A DNA stretch of 64,000 nt, from NCBI RefSeq assembly GCF_011398925.1, contig NZ_AP022842.1:2530001-2594000 (forward strand). The letters run 5' to 3'. Source of the DNA: Bacillus sp. KH172YL63. Its GTDB lineage: Bacteria > Bacillota > Bacilli > Bacillales > Bacillaceae_B. The notes beneath the pieces are model-generated. The model saw only the letters and a list, made by a program, of their open reading frames with translations, did no database searches and was not told the origin of the DNA. Numbering within the stretch: position 1 is the stretch's first letter; the number at the start of each line of letters is the position of its first letter. Below are positions 1 through 8,494 of this stretch, one piece after another. Position numbers and translations under genes: made by a program.

Positions 1-1649
1 TCGTCCTGCTTGTACTCGCCTCTACTTCGTACTTCAATATGATGAAGTTGGAAAGGGAGATCAATACACTCATTACATACGATATGCAGGTCGATACGAA
101 AGTGAAGGACCTCTCTAAAGTACTGAATGATATTGAAATAGGTGAGCAAGGCTTTGTCATCACAGGGGCCACGGGCTTTCTCGCACCGTATCAAAACGGT
201 AAAGGGATTGTCGAAGGTCACATTGAGGACCTGAATGTCCTTTTAAAGGACGATCCGGAACAAATTGATAAACTGGATAAGATTGAAGCTCAATATGGCT
301 TCTGGATCCAATTTGTCGACCGTGTGATCGAAACCAGGAAAGATAAGGGGCTTGAAAAGGCTGCTACCCTTGTTGAATCCGGCACCGGTAAGAAGTACCT
401 GGACGGCATTCGTTCTTATGTAGACATGATTGTAGTGGACCAGCAGAAGGATCTGAATGACCGGATCGATTCCCTCAATCAACAAGTGTTTTTGTCTAAG
501 ATCGCCACAATCGGTTTATCCGCATTTGCAGTACTGCTGGCCATCTTCTTCGGAATCATACTGTCCCATACGATCAAGACCAACACTAGGAAAATTAGTC
601 GCTCTATTCTGGAAATAGCGAATGCAGGCGGAGATTTAACGAAGCGCATTCACGTTAAATCGAAGGATGAGTTAGCCGATCTTGCCGCTGATACAAATCA
701 GCTCATCGGCGGGATTGCCACACTTGTCAAACAGGTTTCTGAAATGGCGGAAAACGTATCTGCCAGCAGTCAGCAACTGTTGGCTTCTGCAGAGGAAACT
801 TCCCGGACGATCACATCGATCGCCGAAACGTCCAGTGAAATCGCAACCGGCAGTGAGCAGACGACACACCGCATGTCTTCTTCCCTGGAGAAAATGGGTA
901 GCCTGGAAGAAGCGGCACGCTTTTTATTCCATCAGGCTGAATTGGTCAGGGAAACGGCACGTGATATGAGGACAGTTGCAGAAAAAGGTGGTCATACCGT
1001 ACAGGCATCTTCTCAAAAAATGATGAGTATAGAAGAAACCATGTCCAACACAAGTGAAACTGTAGAAGCATTGGGACAACGCTCCTCCCAAATCACAACG
1101 ATTATCGGGACAATCACCGATATTGCAGAACAAACGAATCTTCTTGCACTAAATGCAGCCATCGAAGCAGCCCGTGCCGGTGAGCATGGCCGTGGTTTTG
1201 CCGTCGTCGCGGATGAAGTGAGAAAGCTTGCTGAACAATCGAGACAAGCTGCAAAAGGGGTAACGGAAATTGTCCACAGCATCCAGGAAGAAGTCAATAT
1301 CATCATCAAACAAAATTCCGACGGTGTGAAAGAAGTCATTGCAGGGGTCGAAATCACGAATGAAACCAATGCTTCCCTCGAAGATATTCTTAACCAAACA
1401 TCAAAGACATCAGTCGTTGTGGATGAAATGGTTGACCATATCCAAGAGACGCTCAATCTTAGCCAGGAAGTCGCCACTTCCTTCGCTCATGTGAATGAAA
1501 TCGCAGCCGCGACCGCTTCTAATACAGAAACGACTGCAGCGGCTTCTGAAGAAGGATCTGCTGCCATGGAACAAGTGACGGCAAGTGCTTCTGAATTATC
1601 ACAACAGGCCGAGAAGCTGAAAGAATTAATTTCAAGCTTTAAAATATAA
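1..1649 (+). CDS. Methyl-accepting chemotaxis protein, 5' end outside window
   Basis: The reading frame is open from base 3 and the residues before the first in-window Met (position 39) read as the end of a membrane helix, so the true start lies upstream. Numbering from that Met, an extracellular four-helix region of CHASE3 type covers about 5-150, a second transmembrane helix about 153-175, a HAMP linker about 176-230, and a cytoplasmic signalling domain the rest. The conserved hairpin tip shows [19 protein letters not shown] followed by [18 protein letters not shown]. The protein is a membrane receptor that would control CheA through CheW. The ligand cannot be read from sequence. A terminator follows directly. 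Confidence 0.95.
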   Translation, partial: VLLVLASTSYFNMMKLEREINTLITYDMQVDTKVKDLSKVLNDIEIGEQGFVITGATGFLAPYQNGKGIVEGHIEDLNVLLKDDPEQIDKLDKIEAQYGFWIQFVDRVIETRKDKGLEKAATLVESGTGKKYLDGIRSYVDMIVVDQQKDLNDRIDSLNQQVFLSKIATIGLSAFAVLLAIFFGIILSHTIKTNTRKISRSILEIANAGGDLTKRIHVKSKDELADLAADTNQLIGGIATLVKQVSEMAENVSASSQQLLASAEETSRTITSIAETSSEIATGSEQTTHRMSSSLEKMGSLEEAARFLFHQAELVRETARDMRTVAEKGGHTVQASSQKMMSIEETMSNTSETVEALGQRSSQITTIIGTITDIAEQTNLLALNAAIEAARAGEHGRGFAVVADEVRKLAEQSRQAAKGVTEIVHSIQEEVNIIIKQNSDGVKEVIAGVEITNETNASLEDILNQTSKTSVVVDEMVDHIQETLNLSQEVATSFAHVNEIAAATASNTETTAAASEEGSAAMEQVTASASELSQQAEKLKELISSFKI

Positions 1650-1653
1650 CATC

Positions 1654-1687
1654 AAAAAGAGCTGTCAATGTGACAGCTCTTTTTTTG
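1654..1687 (+). terminator. Rho-independent terminator of the chemotaxis receptor gene
   Basis: An inverted repeat AGAGCTGTCA / TGACAGCTCT is followed by a run of T, five bases after the stop codon at 1647-1649. Confidence 0.9.
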
Positions 1688-1700
1688 ACTTTACACTCAC

Positions 1701-1841
1701 TTATCTCCCGCAGTAACAAACGGCTCCAATGATAATCAGCAAGATGAATAATACAACAATCAACGCAAAGTTATTGATTCCGGCAACTGGATAAGCATAT
1801 CCGCCTGGATAACATGGGTCACAGCCATAACCGTAGTTCAT
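1701..1841 (-). CDS. YjcZ-family small sporulation protein, 46 aa
   Basis: A 46-residue protein. The N-terminal 20 residues are rich in Gly, Tyr, Cys and Pro (begins MNYGYGCDPCYPGG). A single hydrophobic helix follows at about 25-41 (FALIVVLFILLIIIGA), then a short CYCGR tail. This matches the YjcZ/YjcM-type small membrane proteins of Bacillus spores. A ribosome binding site GAGGAG lies 10-15 bases before the ATG. The gene is convergent with the chemotaxis receptor. A weak sigma-K-like promoter lies upstream. The biochemical role is unknown. Confidence 0.85.
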   Translation of the reverse strand: MNYGYGCDPCYPGGYAYPVAGINNFALIVVLFILLIIIGAVCYCGR

Positions 1842-1875
1842 ACCTACCACTCCTCAAAAATATTTATTTACCCTA

Positions 1876-1903
1876 CAGGTTATGTCATTCACCTAGAAAT
1901 GGT
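1876..1903 (-). promoter_or_regulatory. Possible sigma-K-type promoter of the YjcZ-family gene
   Basis: Read on the minus strand the sequence gives AC, 17 bases, then CATAACCTG. The sigma-K pattern is AC-N16/17-CATANNNTA, so only the last base of the -10 differs. It lies about 35-60 bases before the start codon. The call is weak alone but fits a sporulation gene. Confidence 0.4.
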
Positions 1904-2003
1904 TTGTGCATTTGCCCATTTAATTTTCCATCCCTCTTTTCTGCCCGACCCCCATTCTATATAATGAGGATAGATTTGCGTAAAGAACAGGAGAATGGAC
2001 GAT

Positions 2004-2588
2004 ATGAAATTTATTGTAAAATGGTTCATCAACGGGGTCCTGACTATCGTTCCCATCGGACTCGTGGTCTACGTTGTATATAAAATGTTTATATTCCTTG
2101 ATGGATTACTCGGGAATGTGTTGAAACCCCATCTTGATGAAAATTATATTCCCGGCATCGGGCTGCTTGCGACAATCGTGATCTTGACCCTGCTCGGATT
2201 TTTGTCCACCAAAATGTTCGCAGGAACCCTCATCAAAGTGGTCGATATCATTCTACATAAAATCCCTTTGGTCAAAACAATTTATTCTGTGATCAAAGAT
2301 ACCATTCACTCTTTTCTCGGGGAAAAGAAATCATTTTCCAAAGTCGCCCTTGTCACCATGCCTGGTACGACGATGAAATGCCTTGGCTTTATCACTACAG
2401 AACATCTTTCAGATTTACACGACGGTTTGAAAGACCATGTTGCCGTCTATATCCCCCAAACGTTCCAGGTGGCGGGTATCACCTTTTTAATACCGAAGGC
2501 AGACATTGAGATCCTGGATATCAAATCGGAAGAAGCCATGAAGTTCATCCTGTCGGGAGGGATGACGACGAAAAGCGATAAGGCATGA
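2004..2588 (+). CDS. DUF502 family membrane protein, 194 aa
   Basis: Two N-terminal hydrophobic helices (about 10-30 and 50-75) are followed by a soluble domain of DUF502 type with motifs such as IPLVKTIYSVIKDT and the C-terminal TTKSDKA tail. Proteins of this family are predicted membrane proteins of unknown function. An in-frame ATG at 1995 is only one base from the ribosome binding site AGGAG (1989-1993). The ATG at 2004, ten bases from it, is the better start. The gene is monocistronic and ends at a strong bidirectional terminator. Confidence 0.85.
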   Translation: MKFIVKWFINGVLTIVPIGLVVYVVYKMFIFLDGLLGNVLKPHLDENYIPGIGLLATIVILTLLGFLSTKMFAGTLIKVVDIILHKIPLVKTIYSVIKDTIHSFLGEKKSFSKVALVTMPGTTMKCLGFITTEHLSDLHDGLKDHVAVYIPQTFQVAGITFLIPKADIEILDIKSEEAMKFILSGGMTTKSDKA

Positions 2589-2620
2589 CATTGCCTATTT
2601 CCTGAGCAACCGGAATAATA

Positions 2621-2671
2621 AAAAGTCCAGGCGATCATTCACCCAACACATGGGGATCGCCTGGACTTTCT
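2621..2671. terminator. Bidirectional terminator between DUF502 and EIIA genes
   Basis: Perfect inverted arms AAAGTCCAGGCGATC / GATCGCCTGGACTTT flank an 18-base loop, with A before and T after. It can serve both the + strand DUF502 gene and the - strand EIIA gene that ends at 2692. Confidence 0.85.
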
Positions 2672-2691
2672 TTGTCGGTAATACTTTTTTA

Positions 2692-3192
2692 TTATTTGGA
2701 AGAAATCTCTAATATCTCATCCTGACCTGCCGTGACAGACGTCAGTTCCCGCTTCACAAGACCATTCATATCATCACCATTTGTGATGATGATCGGCGTC
2801 ATGGTACTCTTGGCTTTTTCTTTTACAAGCTCAAGATCATAGGAGATCAATGGATCCCCTGCCTTCACTTTGGATCCCTCGGATACATGGGCTTCAAAGC
2901 CTTCACCTTCCATTGAGACTGTCTCAAGCCCAATATGAATCAGAATCTCGGCGCCATTTTTGGCTTTGATCCCGACTGCGTGCTTTGTCGGGAAGAGCTG
3001 CATAATTTCACCATCCACAGGGGAAACGACTTTCCCAACTGTCGGGTCGATTGCCATCCCATCCCCCATCATTCTTTGTGAAAATACCGGATCCGGCACA
3101 TCTTCAAGAGCTTTGACTGTACCAGTTAACGGGGCAAGAGCTACAATCGTTTTAGGCGTTTCTTCCTTTTTTCCAAAAAGCTTTTTGAACAT
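2692..3192 (-). CDS. ypqE: PTS EIIA component, glucose type (YpqE-like)
   Basis: A single-domain EIIA protein of the glucose family, 166 aa. The two active-site histidines are visible: the phospho-accepting His in ILIHIGLETV (about residue 86) and its partner in FPTKHAVGI (about residue 71). It would carry phosphate from HPr to a membrane EIIB/EIIC or act in regulation. No EIIB or EIIC lies nearby, which fits the orphan YpqE of B. subtilis. A GTG three codons upstream is possible, but the motif GGAAGGTGATC places translation at the ATG at 3190-3192. Confidence 0.9.
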   Translation of the reverse strand: MFKKLFGKKEETPKTIVALAPLTGTVKALEDVPDPVFSQRMMGDGMAIDPTVGKVVSPVDGEIMQLFPTKHAVGIKAKNGAEILIHIGLETVSMEGEGFEAHVSEGSKVKAGDPLISYDLELVKEKAKSTMTPIIITNGDDMNGLVKRELTSVTAGQDEILEISSK

Positions 3193-3295
3193 TGTGATCA
3201 CCTTCCTGTTCGTTTTTCCACATATATGTAATTCTTGTCAGCATAAGAGTTCATTCTAGCATATATGTGAACCATTTCACAGCGAATTCATTATT

Positions 3296-3718
3296 TTAAA
3301 ATAATTTCTTATACGCACCGTATCCTTCTTCTTCTAAACGATCAACAGGTATGAAGCGCAGTGCGGCAGAATTGATGCAGTATCGGAGCTTGGTCGGACC
3401 TGGTCCATCGTTGAACACATGTCCTAGGTGTGAATCAGCTTCCCTGCTCCTCACTTCCGTCCGGACCATGAAATGGCTCCGGTCTTCTTTTTCAGAAACC
3501 TCTGCCTCATCGATCGGCTTGGTGAAGCTTGGCCATCCACAGCCGGCATCATACTTATCCCGAGAACTGAACAACGGTTTACCTGAAACAATGTCGACAT
3601 AGATCCCGTCATCGAACGTATTCCAATACTCGTTTCGAAATGGAGGTTCAGTCCCGTTATTCTGTGTCACGTCATATTGTTCCGGTGTAAGCATTAGTTT
3701 TAATTCTTCCTTCTTCAT
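3296..3718 (-). CDS. msrB: Peptide-methionine (R)-S-oxide reductase MsrB
   Basis: A 140-aa cytosolic enzyme that reduces the R isomer of methionine sulfoxide in proteins. The catalytic cysteine is in [12 protein letters not shown] near the C terminus. The CGWPSF and GHVFNDGP motifs of MsrB are present, while the paired CxxC zinc sites found in many MsrB proteins are not. Its ATG overlaps the TGA of msrA in an ATGA, so the two genes are translationally coupled. Confidence 0.95.
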   Translation of the reverse strand: MKKEELKLMLTPEQYDVTQNNGTEPPFRNEYWNTFDDGIYVDIVSGKPLFSSRDKYDAGCGWPSFTKPIDEAEVSEKEDRSHFMVRTEVRSREADSHLGHVFNDGPGPTKLRYCINSAALRFIPVDRLEEEGYGAYKKLF

Positions 3719-4248
3719 TCCTTTTCCCCCCAATGATTTTCGATAAACGCCACCCTGCCGGATCCCCTGCTGTATCTTTCATAATGAGATGGATTCTTTT
3801 TGTAGTAATCCTGATGATACTCCTCTGCAGGATAAAACACGTTTGCAGGCAATATTTCAGTCGCAATCGGCTTTTTGAAAACGCCCGATTCTCCAAGCTT
3901 TTTCTTTGATTCTTCAGCAATCTTTTTTTGTTCTTCATCATGATAAAAAATGGCTGTCTTATAAGAATGTCCCCGATCAAAAAATTGTCCACCCGGATCG
4001 GTCGGATCAATTTGCTGCCAATACAATTCCACCAGCTTTTCATACGGAAACAGGGACGGATCATATTCAATCTGAACGGCCTCGTAGTGCCCTGTCGTCT
4101 CACTGCACACATCTTTATACGATGGATTTTCCACATGGCCGCCTGTATATCCGGAAACCACGCTTTCAATGCCAGGCTGTTCATCAAACGGCTTCACCAT
4201 GCACCAAAAGCAGCCCCCAGCAAATGTCGCTTTCTTATATTCTGCCAT
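3715..4248 (-). CDS. msrA: Peptide-methionine (S)-S-oxide reductase MsrA
   Basis: A 177-aa enzyme that reduces the S isomer of methionine sulfoxide. The catalytic motif GGCFWC is at residues 9-14, and [12 protein letters not shown] and YHQDYY are typical MsrA segments. The open frame extends 73 codons further upstream, but that part has no similarity to the family. The ATG at 4246-4248 follows AAAGGGTGAT at the right distance. It is first in the msrA-msrB operon for repair of oxidised proteins. Confidence 0.95.
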   Translation of the reverse strand: MAEYKKATFAGGCFWCMVKPFDEQPGIESVVSGYTGGHVENPSYKDVCSETTGHYEAVQIEYDPSLFPYEKLVELYWQQIDPTDPGGQFFDRGHSYKTAIFYHDEEQKKIAEESKKKLGESGVFKKPIATEILPANVFYPAEEYHQDYYKKNPSHYERYSRGSGRVAFIENHWGEKE

Positions 4249-4530
4249 TTCCAAGATCATCACCCTTTCCAATTTCACTATTCCCTTTGTAGAAGATTTT
4301 AACGCATTCGTCGTGAGAAGGAAAATGGTACGCATTTTGGGGAGAGAGGTGGATGGGGAATGCGTATGATGGGGTGAATTTTTATTTGAAGGTTGTGAGA
4401 TGACGGAAATAGCACGTTCACCGATGAAATATTTCATTCTAAAAAAGAGGGGTGCTCCTCTACGCAAACTGCCATACGTGACTTCGCCCTTAAGAAACCC
4501 CTTTGCGTTGAGAGGCGGAAATTCCTCGTT

Positions 4531-4642
4531 CGCCGATAAAATCCCGATTTCGCCGTTATATTTCGGATTTCGCCGTTAAAATGAAAATTCCGCCGTTATA
4601 TTCAGGATTTCGCCGATAGATTTAATATTTCGCCGTTATACC
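4531..4642. repeat. Six-unit 20-bp tandem repeat array, core CGCCGTTATA
   Basis: The core CGCCG starts at 4531, 4551, 4571, 4591, 4611 and 4631, an exact 20-bp period. Even units are almost identical (CGCCGTTATATTYMGGATTT), while odd units differ more, giving three 40-bp dimers. The array lies in the 561-base gap between msrA and the rsgA paralog, about 280 bases before the msrA start. No gene was found in this gap. A separate hairpin lies at 4698-4724. A similar array with another core occurs at 51232. Confidence 0.85.
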
Positions 4643-4697
4643 TTTCCCAGGCTCAAATAGACAGCTGCCCCTTTATAAAAACTGCCCATAAATAACT

Positions 4698-4724
4698 TCA
4701 TCCTGAGGATTGCTCCTCAGGATG
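4698..4724. terminator. Hairpin downstream of the rsgA paralog
   Basis: Perfect 11-bp arms TCATCCTGAGG / CCTCAGGATGA enclose a short loop. It lies 86 bases beyond the - strand stop codon at 4810. The T content after the stem is poor on both strands, so it may be a weak terminator or an RNA-stabilising hairpin. Confidence 0.45.
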
Positions 4725-4809
4725 AGTATTAAAAAGTCGATTTCTCAGAAAAAATCAGAGATTCGTCCTTCTATATTTTAGTTTTCTGCTACGCTACACG
4801 CACGCAACT

Positions 4810-5844
4810 TTAATACTTCAACTTCCTCTGTTTCCCCATATCCTTCCACTTCTTCCGTTCCAGGGATTCGAGGCGTTTATCTCCCCGCCTCTCCATATAG
4901 GCGATTTCTTTTTGAAGTTTGAGGTAGTGAGTGAATCTCTCCTGGGAAAGGGTTCCTTCATCAATCGCCTTACGGATTTGACATCCCGGTTCTCCCTGGT
5001 GCCGGCAGTCTGTGAAGCGACATGTGAGGGACAGGTCCTCGATGTCTTGATATTGGGTCGATAAGCCTTCCTGCCCCTGCCATAATTGAATTTCTCTCAT
5101 ACCAGGTGTGTCGATGATGGCTGCTCCGTTATCCAGCAGAAATAATTCCCTGTGGGTCGTCGTATGGCGCCCTATATCGTCGGATTCCCTGATTTCTTTC
5201 GTTTTTTGCACAACTTCTCCTATGAGAAGGTTTGTCAGAGTTGATTTTCCGACACCGGATGATCCGACGAGGGCGACTGTCTTTCCTTTTTCCAGATAGG
5301 GCCGCAGTTCGCTGATCCCTTCTTCGGTGACGGCACTGATTGCAATGACTTTGACGCCATGTAGTGTATTCTCAACTTCTGTTTTCTTTTTTTCAATTTC
5401 CTCACACACATCAGACTTGGTAAGGACGATGACAGGATTCGCACCGCTTTCCCAGCAGAGGAGCAGGTATCTCTCCATGCGGTGGCTGTTCAGGTCGTCA
5501 TTTAATGAAGAAAGAATGAAGACCGTATCGATATTCGTGGCGATGATTTGTTCTTCTGTTTCATTTCCTGCTTGTTTCCTGGAAAACTTACTCGTCCGGG
5601 GCATGACCTTTTCGATGAGCGCCCCTTCTTCGCTTAACTGGACCCAGTCCCCCACTGCGGGAAGGTCCTCCCGCTTTACCGACTGATACCTGAGCTTCCC
5701 TGAGATCCTGCACAACGCCTCTCCTGATTGGGTCATGACCGAAAAGGCTCCTTTATGTTCTGTCACGACCCGGCCCAGGATGGTTCCTTCTTCTCTCAGT
5801 TCATTTTTCATCTCAAACAATATGTCTTTATGATTCAAATTCAT
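4810..5844 (-). CDS. rsgA: RsgA-family ribosome GTPase, long paralog
   Basis: A circularly permuted GTPase of the RsgA/YjeQ family, 344 aa. An N-terminal OB-fold covers about 20-85. The G4 motif TKSD comes before the P-loop GSSGVGKST, then DTPG. A C-terminal zinc site follows in the segment CRFTDCRHQGEPGC. RsgA proteins check 30S subunit maturation. The main rsgA of Bacillus lies in the pknB-rpe region, and this form is longer than the roughly 300 aa of that copy, so it is probably a second paralog. The AGGAGG is only two bases from the ATG but eight from a TTG two codons later, so translation may start at that TTG (5838). Confidence 0.85.
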   Translation of the reverse strand: MNLNHKDILFEMKNELREEGTILGRVVTEHKGAFSVMTQSGEALCRISGKLRYQSVKREDLPAVGDWVQLSEEGALIEKVMPRTSKFSRKQAGNETEEQIIATNIDTVFILSSLNDDLNSHRMERYLLLCWESGANPVIVLTKSDVCEEIEKKKTEVENTLHGVKVIAISAVTEEGISELRPYLEKGKTVALVGSSGVGKSTLTNLLIGEVVQKTKEIRESDDIGRHTTTHRELFLLDNGAAIIDTPGMREIQLWQGQEGLSTQYQDIEDLSLTCRFTDCRHQGEPGCQIRKAIDEGTLSQERFTHYLKLQKEIAYMERRGDKRLESLERKKWKDMGKQRKLKY

Positions 5845-5852
5845 TTCCTCCT

Positions 5853-5896
5853 AAAAATAAAAAGTCCGTTGACGGATCTACACGTCAACGGACTTT
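5853..5896 (-). terminator. Terminator between a small ORF and the rsgA paralog
   Basis: The arms AAAGTCCGTTGACG / CGTCAACGGACTTT are perfect. Read on the minus strand the stem is followed by TTTTTATTTTT. It lies between the 29-codon ORF at 5921-6010 and the ribosome binding site of the rsgA paralog, so it may be either a plain terminator or a leader attenuator. Confidence 0.8.
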
Positions 5897-5920
5897 CAGA
5901 ATTTTAGAGAAGTGAATAAA

Positions 5921-6010
5921 TCACATTATCCCGTTTAAAGTGAGTTGACGTGCAGAACCATATTGATCGCTGTATATGTTTGTTGTAAGACCAATTAACA
6001 TTGTGTTCAT
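5921..6010 (-). CDS. Possible 29-aa leader or small peptide
   Basis: An ATG preceded by GTGGGTGAT at a usable distance opens a 29-codon frame ending in TGA. The peptide starts MNTMLIGLTT and ends LTLNGIM. It has no recognisable family, signal sequence or Cys motif. It is immediately followed by a strong hairpin with a T run and then by the rsgA paralog, the arrangement of a leader peptide with attenuator. It could equally be a chance ORF. Confidence 0.35.
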   Translation of the reverse strand: MNTMLIGLTTNIYSDQYGSARQLTLNGIM

Positions 6011-6142
6011 AACACATCACCCACTTTCTCAATTTATAGTTTTATTATCCATTATTTTCATAGAATTTACAAGGTGTTTTTTCAGATTATTACAAACTTC
6101 TTCTTTCATACCATACTAGCGTGCTTTGACTTAGGTGTTTTC

Positions 6143-6169
6143 ACCATTTTTATATTCCGGCATAGGCTA
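6143..6169 (+). promoter_or_regulatory. Sigma-K-type promoter of the DUF4397 gene
   Basis: AC at 6143-6144, a 16-base spacer and CATAGGCTA at 6161-6169 fit the mother-cell sigma-K pattern AC-N16/17-CATANNNTA exactly. The start codon is 32 bases further down. The cotD promoter in this window carries the same -10 nonamer. Confidence 0.65.
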
Positions 6170-6200
6170 TTGTGTTAATACTGTTAAGGGAGAGATTCGG

Positions 6201-6941
6201 ATGAGCCAACATGATTACTTAACGAAAGCGGCGATGTATGACTTACTATCCGGTTATTATAAATATTCTGATCCATCCTTGCACACCCATTACTATCAAA
6301 AGCACCTGAAATATATGAGACTTGCACTTCAGGCTCAGCGTGCAGATATGACGACATCAACGCAGCCGTCCTATGTCCGTGTCCTGCATGCAGTGCCGGA
6401 TGCACCGAATGTGGATGTGTATGTCAATGGAAATCGTGTCCTGCGGGATGTGGCATTTAAAGATGTGAGCGATTATTTGACCTTGCCTGCAGGTAAATAT
6501 CATATTGATGTGTATCCCGCCGGCACCAGTGTGACGACGGTGATCAGCAAGAAGGTGAAAGTTGACCCGGGCAAGATTTATACTTTTGCCGCTGTAGGCA
6601 CGATGGATAAACTCCAGCTGCTTCCGTATATTGATGATACAACGGTTCCGAGCGGGGAAACAAAGCTGAAATTCATCCATCTTTCCCCTGATGCGCCTGC
6701 TGTGGATATTGCCGTGAAAGCAGGAGATGTCATCTTCCCTAAAGTCTCCTTTAAACAAGCAACCGATTATCTAGGGTTGACGCCTATGACGGTCAATCTT
6801 GAAGCCAGGGTAGCAGGCAGTAAAAATATCGTGTTAAATATGCCAGATGTTAAACTGAGTCCAAACCAATCCTACACCCTTATCGCTGTTGGATTAACCA
6901 ATGGAACACCTGAACTTGAAGCCATTCTTCTTAAGGGGTAA
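6201..6941 (+). CDS. DUF4397 domain protein with two repeats, 246 aa
   Basis: The protein has a Tyr-rich N-terminal segment (1-50) and then two copies of the DUF4397 fold at about 59-135 and 156-231. The repeat starts are RVLHAVPDAPNVDVYVNG and KFIHLSPDAPAVDI, and both end in an alpha/beta AVG motif. No signal peptide or membrane helix is present. Translation from 6201 is supported by AAGGGAGAG seven bases upstream; an earlier in-frame ATG at 6135 lies before the predicted promoter. The sigma-K-type promoter suggests expression in the mother cell during sporulation, possibly as a coat-associated protein (inference). Confidence 0.85.
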   Translation: MSQHDYLTKAAMYDLLSGYYKYSDPSLHTHYYQKHLKYMRLALQAQRADMTTSTQPSYVRVLHAVPDAPNVDVYVNGNRVLRDVAFKDVSDYLTLPAGKYHIDVYPAGTSVTTVISKKVKVDPGKIYTFAAVGTMDKLQLLPYIDDTTVPSGETKLKFIHLSPDAPAVDIAVKAGDVIFPKVSFKQATDYLGLTPMTVNLEARVAGSKNIVLNMPDVKLSPNQSYTLIAVGLTNGTPELEAILLKG

Positions 6942-6959
6942 AGGGAACGGGCAAGACAA

Positions 6960-6996
6960 AAAGGGCAGCTTCAGAGATGAAGCCGCCCTTTCTTTT
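6960..6996. terminator. Bidirectional terminator, DUF4397 gene / ypmS
   Basis: The arms AAGGGCAGCTTCA / TGAAGCCGCCCTT pair with one mismatch, with A upstream and T downstream. It sits between two converging genes. Confidence 0.8.
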
Positions 6997-7582
6997 ATTG
7001 AGCACGGTCGACAGGAACCAGTAATCTGAATTTGATCCGATCTTCTTCCAGATCAAATTCTTTTGCCCGCACTTTAATATCACTCTTTAATTTCATTTCC
7101 TGCAATGAGACATAAATCAACTCATCATTAGGCTGGATTTTCACCCAATCAGGAAAATGATAAGAATCTCTCAGCACCTTCAATACATAGGTAACCGGAA
7201 GATTCAATGAACCAACAGAGATCGATTTCTGTTTCAAAAGAATGTCCCCATTTTCCAACGCCTTCGGTTCAAAATCCAGTTTAAAGTCCAGGTTGGTGGT
7301 AAAGACAGGGACGGACCCCATCAATTCTACATCATCTTTCAGCTGGACATCATAATCCACAGGACCTTCGAGCCCTTCTTCCTCGATATAATGCTGGATG
7401 ATAAGGTTCAAATCCCTTTTGTTTGTGTCTACATTAAATCCTACTTCCTGGTTGGAATCTTTGCTGTTTTTAGGCAGTGCATCGTCTTCGATAGGCATGA
7501 AGACCATTGCTGTTATGATGATGATCCCTGCCAGAATCAAACCTAAAAGCAGAAAGAATCCTACCTTCCATTTGTTCTTCAT
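6995..7582 (-). CDS. ypmS: YpmS family protein (DUF2140), membrane-anchored
   Basis: A 195-aa protein with one N-terminal transmembrane helix (about 7-30, VGFFLLLGLILAGIIIITAM) and an extracytoplasmic domain typical of YpmS/DUF2140 (for example VPVDRAQ at the end). The function is unknown. Its ATG overlaps the ypmR stop in an ATGA, as expected for the ypmR-ypmS operon, suggesting a joint envelope or lipid role. Confidence 0.9.
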   Translation of the reverse strand: MKNKWKVGFFLLLGLILAGIIIITAMVFMPIEDDALPKNSKDSNQEVGFNVDTNKRDLNLIIQHYIEEEGLEGPVDYDVQLKDDVELMGSVPVFTTNLDFKLDFEPKALENGDILLKQKSISVGSLNLPVTYVLKVLRDSYHFPDWVKIQPNDELIYVSLQEMKLKSDIKVRAKEFDLEEDRIKFRLLVPVDRAQ

Positions 7583-8409
7583 GACGGCTGCTCCTCTTCC
7601 TCGACAGGTATTGGTGTATCTGTCAATGTTGCTAATGTTTCCCCGTTTGCCAGGTCTGTAAACATTCTATCTGCGATCAATTTGTATCCCTCATCATTAG
7701 GGTGGAAATAATCATCATACAACAGGGTATCCCCTGTATCAATAAATAAATCCTCTATCTTGACGAACAACGTTTTATCATAACCGGACAGGACTTCTTC
7801 ACTTGCTTCATTCCAGTTGTGAATCACCTGATTGACTTCTTCGATATCAGAAAACCATGTGTTAAATGGATTATATAAACCGAGCAGGACGATTCCTGCA
7901 TCAGGGTTATACCCCCTGACTGTTTCGATTATTTCCTGCAATCGAAGCTGGTATTGGCGCTTTTCCTGCTGGAACACATCAAGCTTCAAGTGGGACAGAT
8001 TTTCCCGGAAGATTTTCATTACATCGTTTCCACCTATGGTGATCAGCACTAAATCCGAATCCTGGATGGAGGCTTTCACTTCATCCTTCTTCAATTTCTT
8101 TAATAATTGATCGGTCCGGTTTCCCTTCACCCCATAGTTGTGGAATTGTGCATCCTTTACTCCGTCCAGCGTCTCAAGCTGTTTTTCAAGGTACGGTACA
8201 TATCCGCCTTTTTTTGTACTGTCTCCTACTCCCTGTGTCAATGAATCCCCTAAGGACACAACCTTAAGATTCTTCGGTATAAACGTTTCGTTCGGGTTCT
8301 CTTTATCCCAATTGGATACTTCCCTTTTGATATGATCAGCAGCATCTTCCAATGAACATCCTGACAGAGAAAAAACAAAAGCGAGCATGAGAATCGATAG
8401 TTTCTTCAT
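7579..8409 (-). CDS. ypmR: YpmR, SGNH/GDSL lipase-like lipoprotein
   Basis: A 276-aa exported lipoprotein. The signal peptide ends in a lipobox FSLSGC with Cys18 as the lipid anchor. SGNH hydrolase blocks are present: GDSLTQG (Ser nucleophile), GGNDV, and the catalytic pair in DYFHPNDEGY. It probably hydrolyses an ester at the cell surface, but the substrate is unknown. A GTG three codons earlier is possible, but GAGGTGACGTAT places the start at this ATG. Confidence 0.92.
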   Translation of the reverse strand: MKKLSILMLAFVFSLSGCSLEDAADHIKREVSNWDKENPNETFIPKNLKVVSLGDSLTQGVGDSTKKGGYVPYLEKQLETLDGVKDAQFHNYGVKGNRTDQLLKKLKKDEVKASIQDSDLVLITIGGNDVMKIFRENLSHLKLDVFQQEKRQYQLRLQEIIETVRGYNPDAGIVLLGLYNPFNTWFSDIEEVNQVIHNWNEASEEVLSGYDKTLFVKIEDLFIDTGDTLLYDDYFHPNDEGYKLIADRMFTDLANGETLATLTDTPIPVEEEEQPS

Positions 8410-8494
8410 ATACGTCACCTCGCTTACTCTTTCCTAGTATTATATCACGATTTCTTTGCCGTATAACATCAATAAATCTTCAACTCAAATATCA

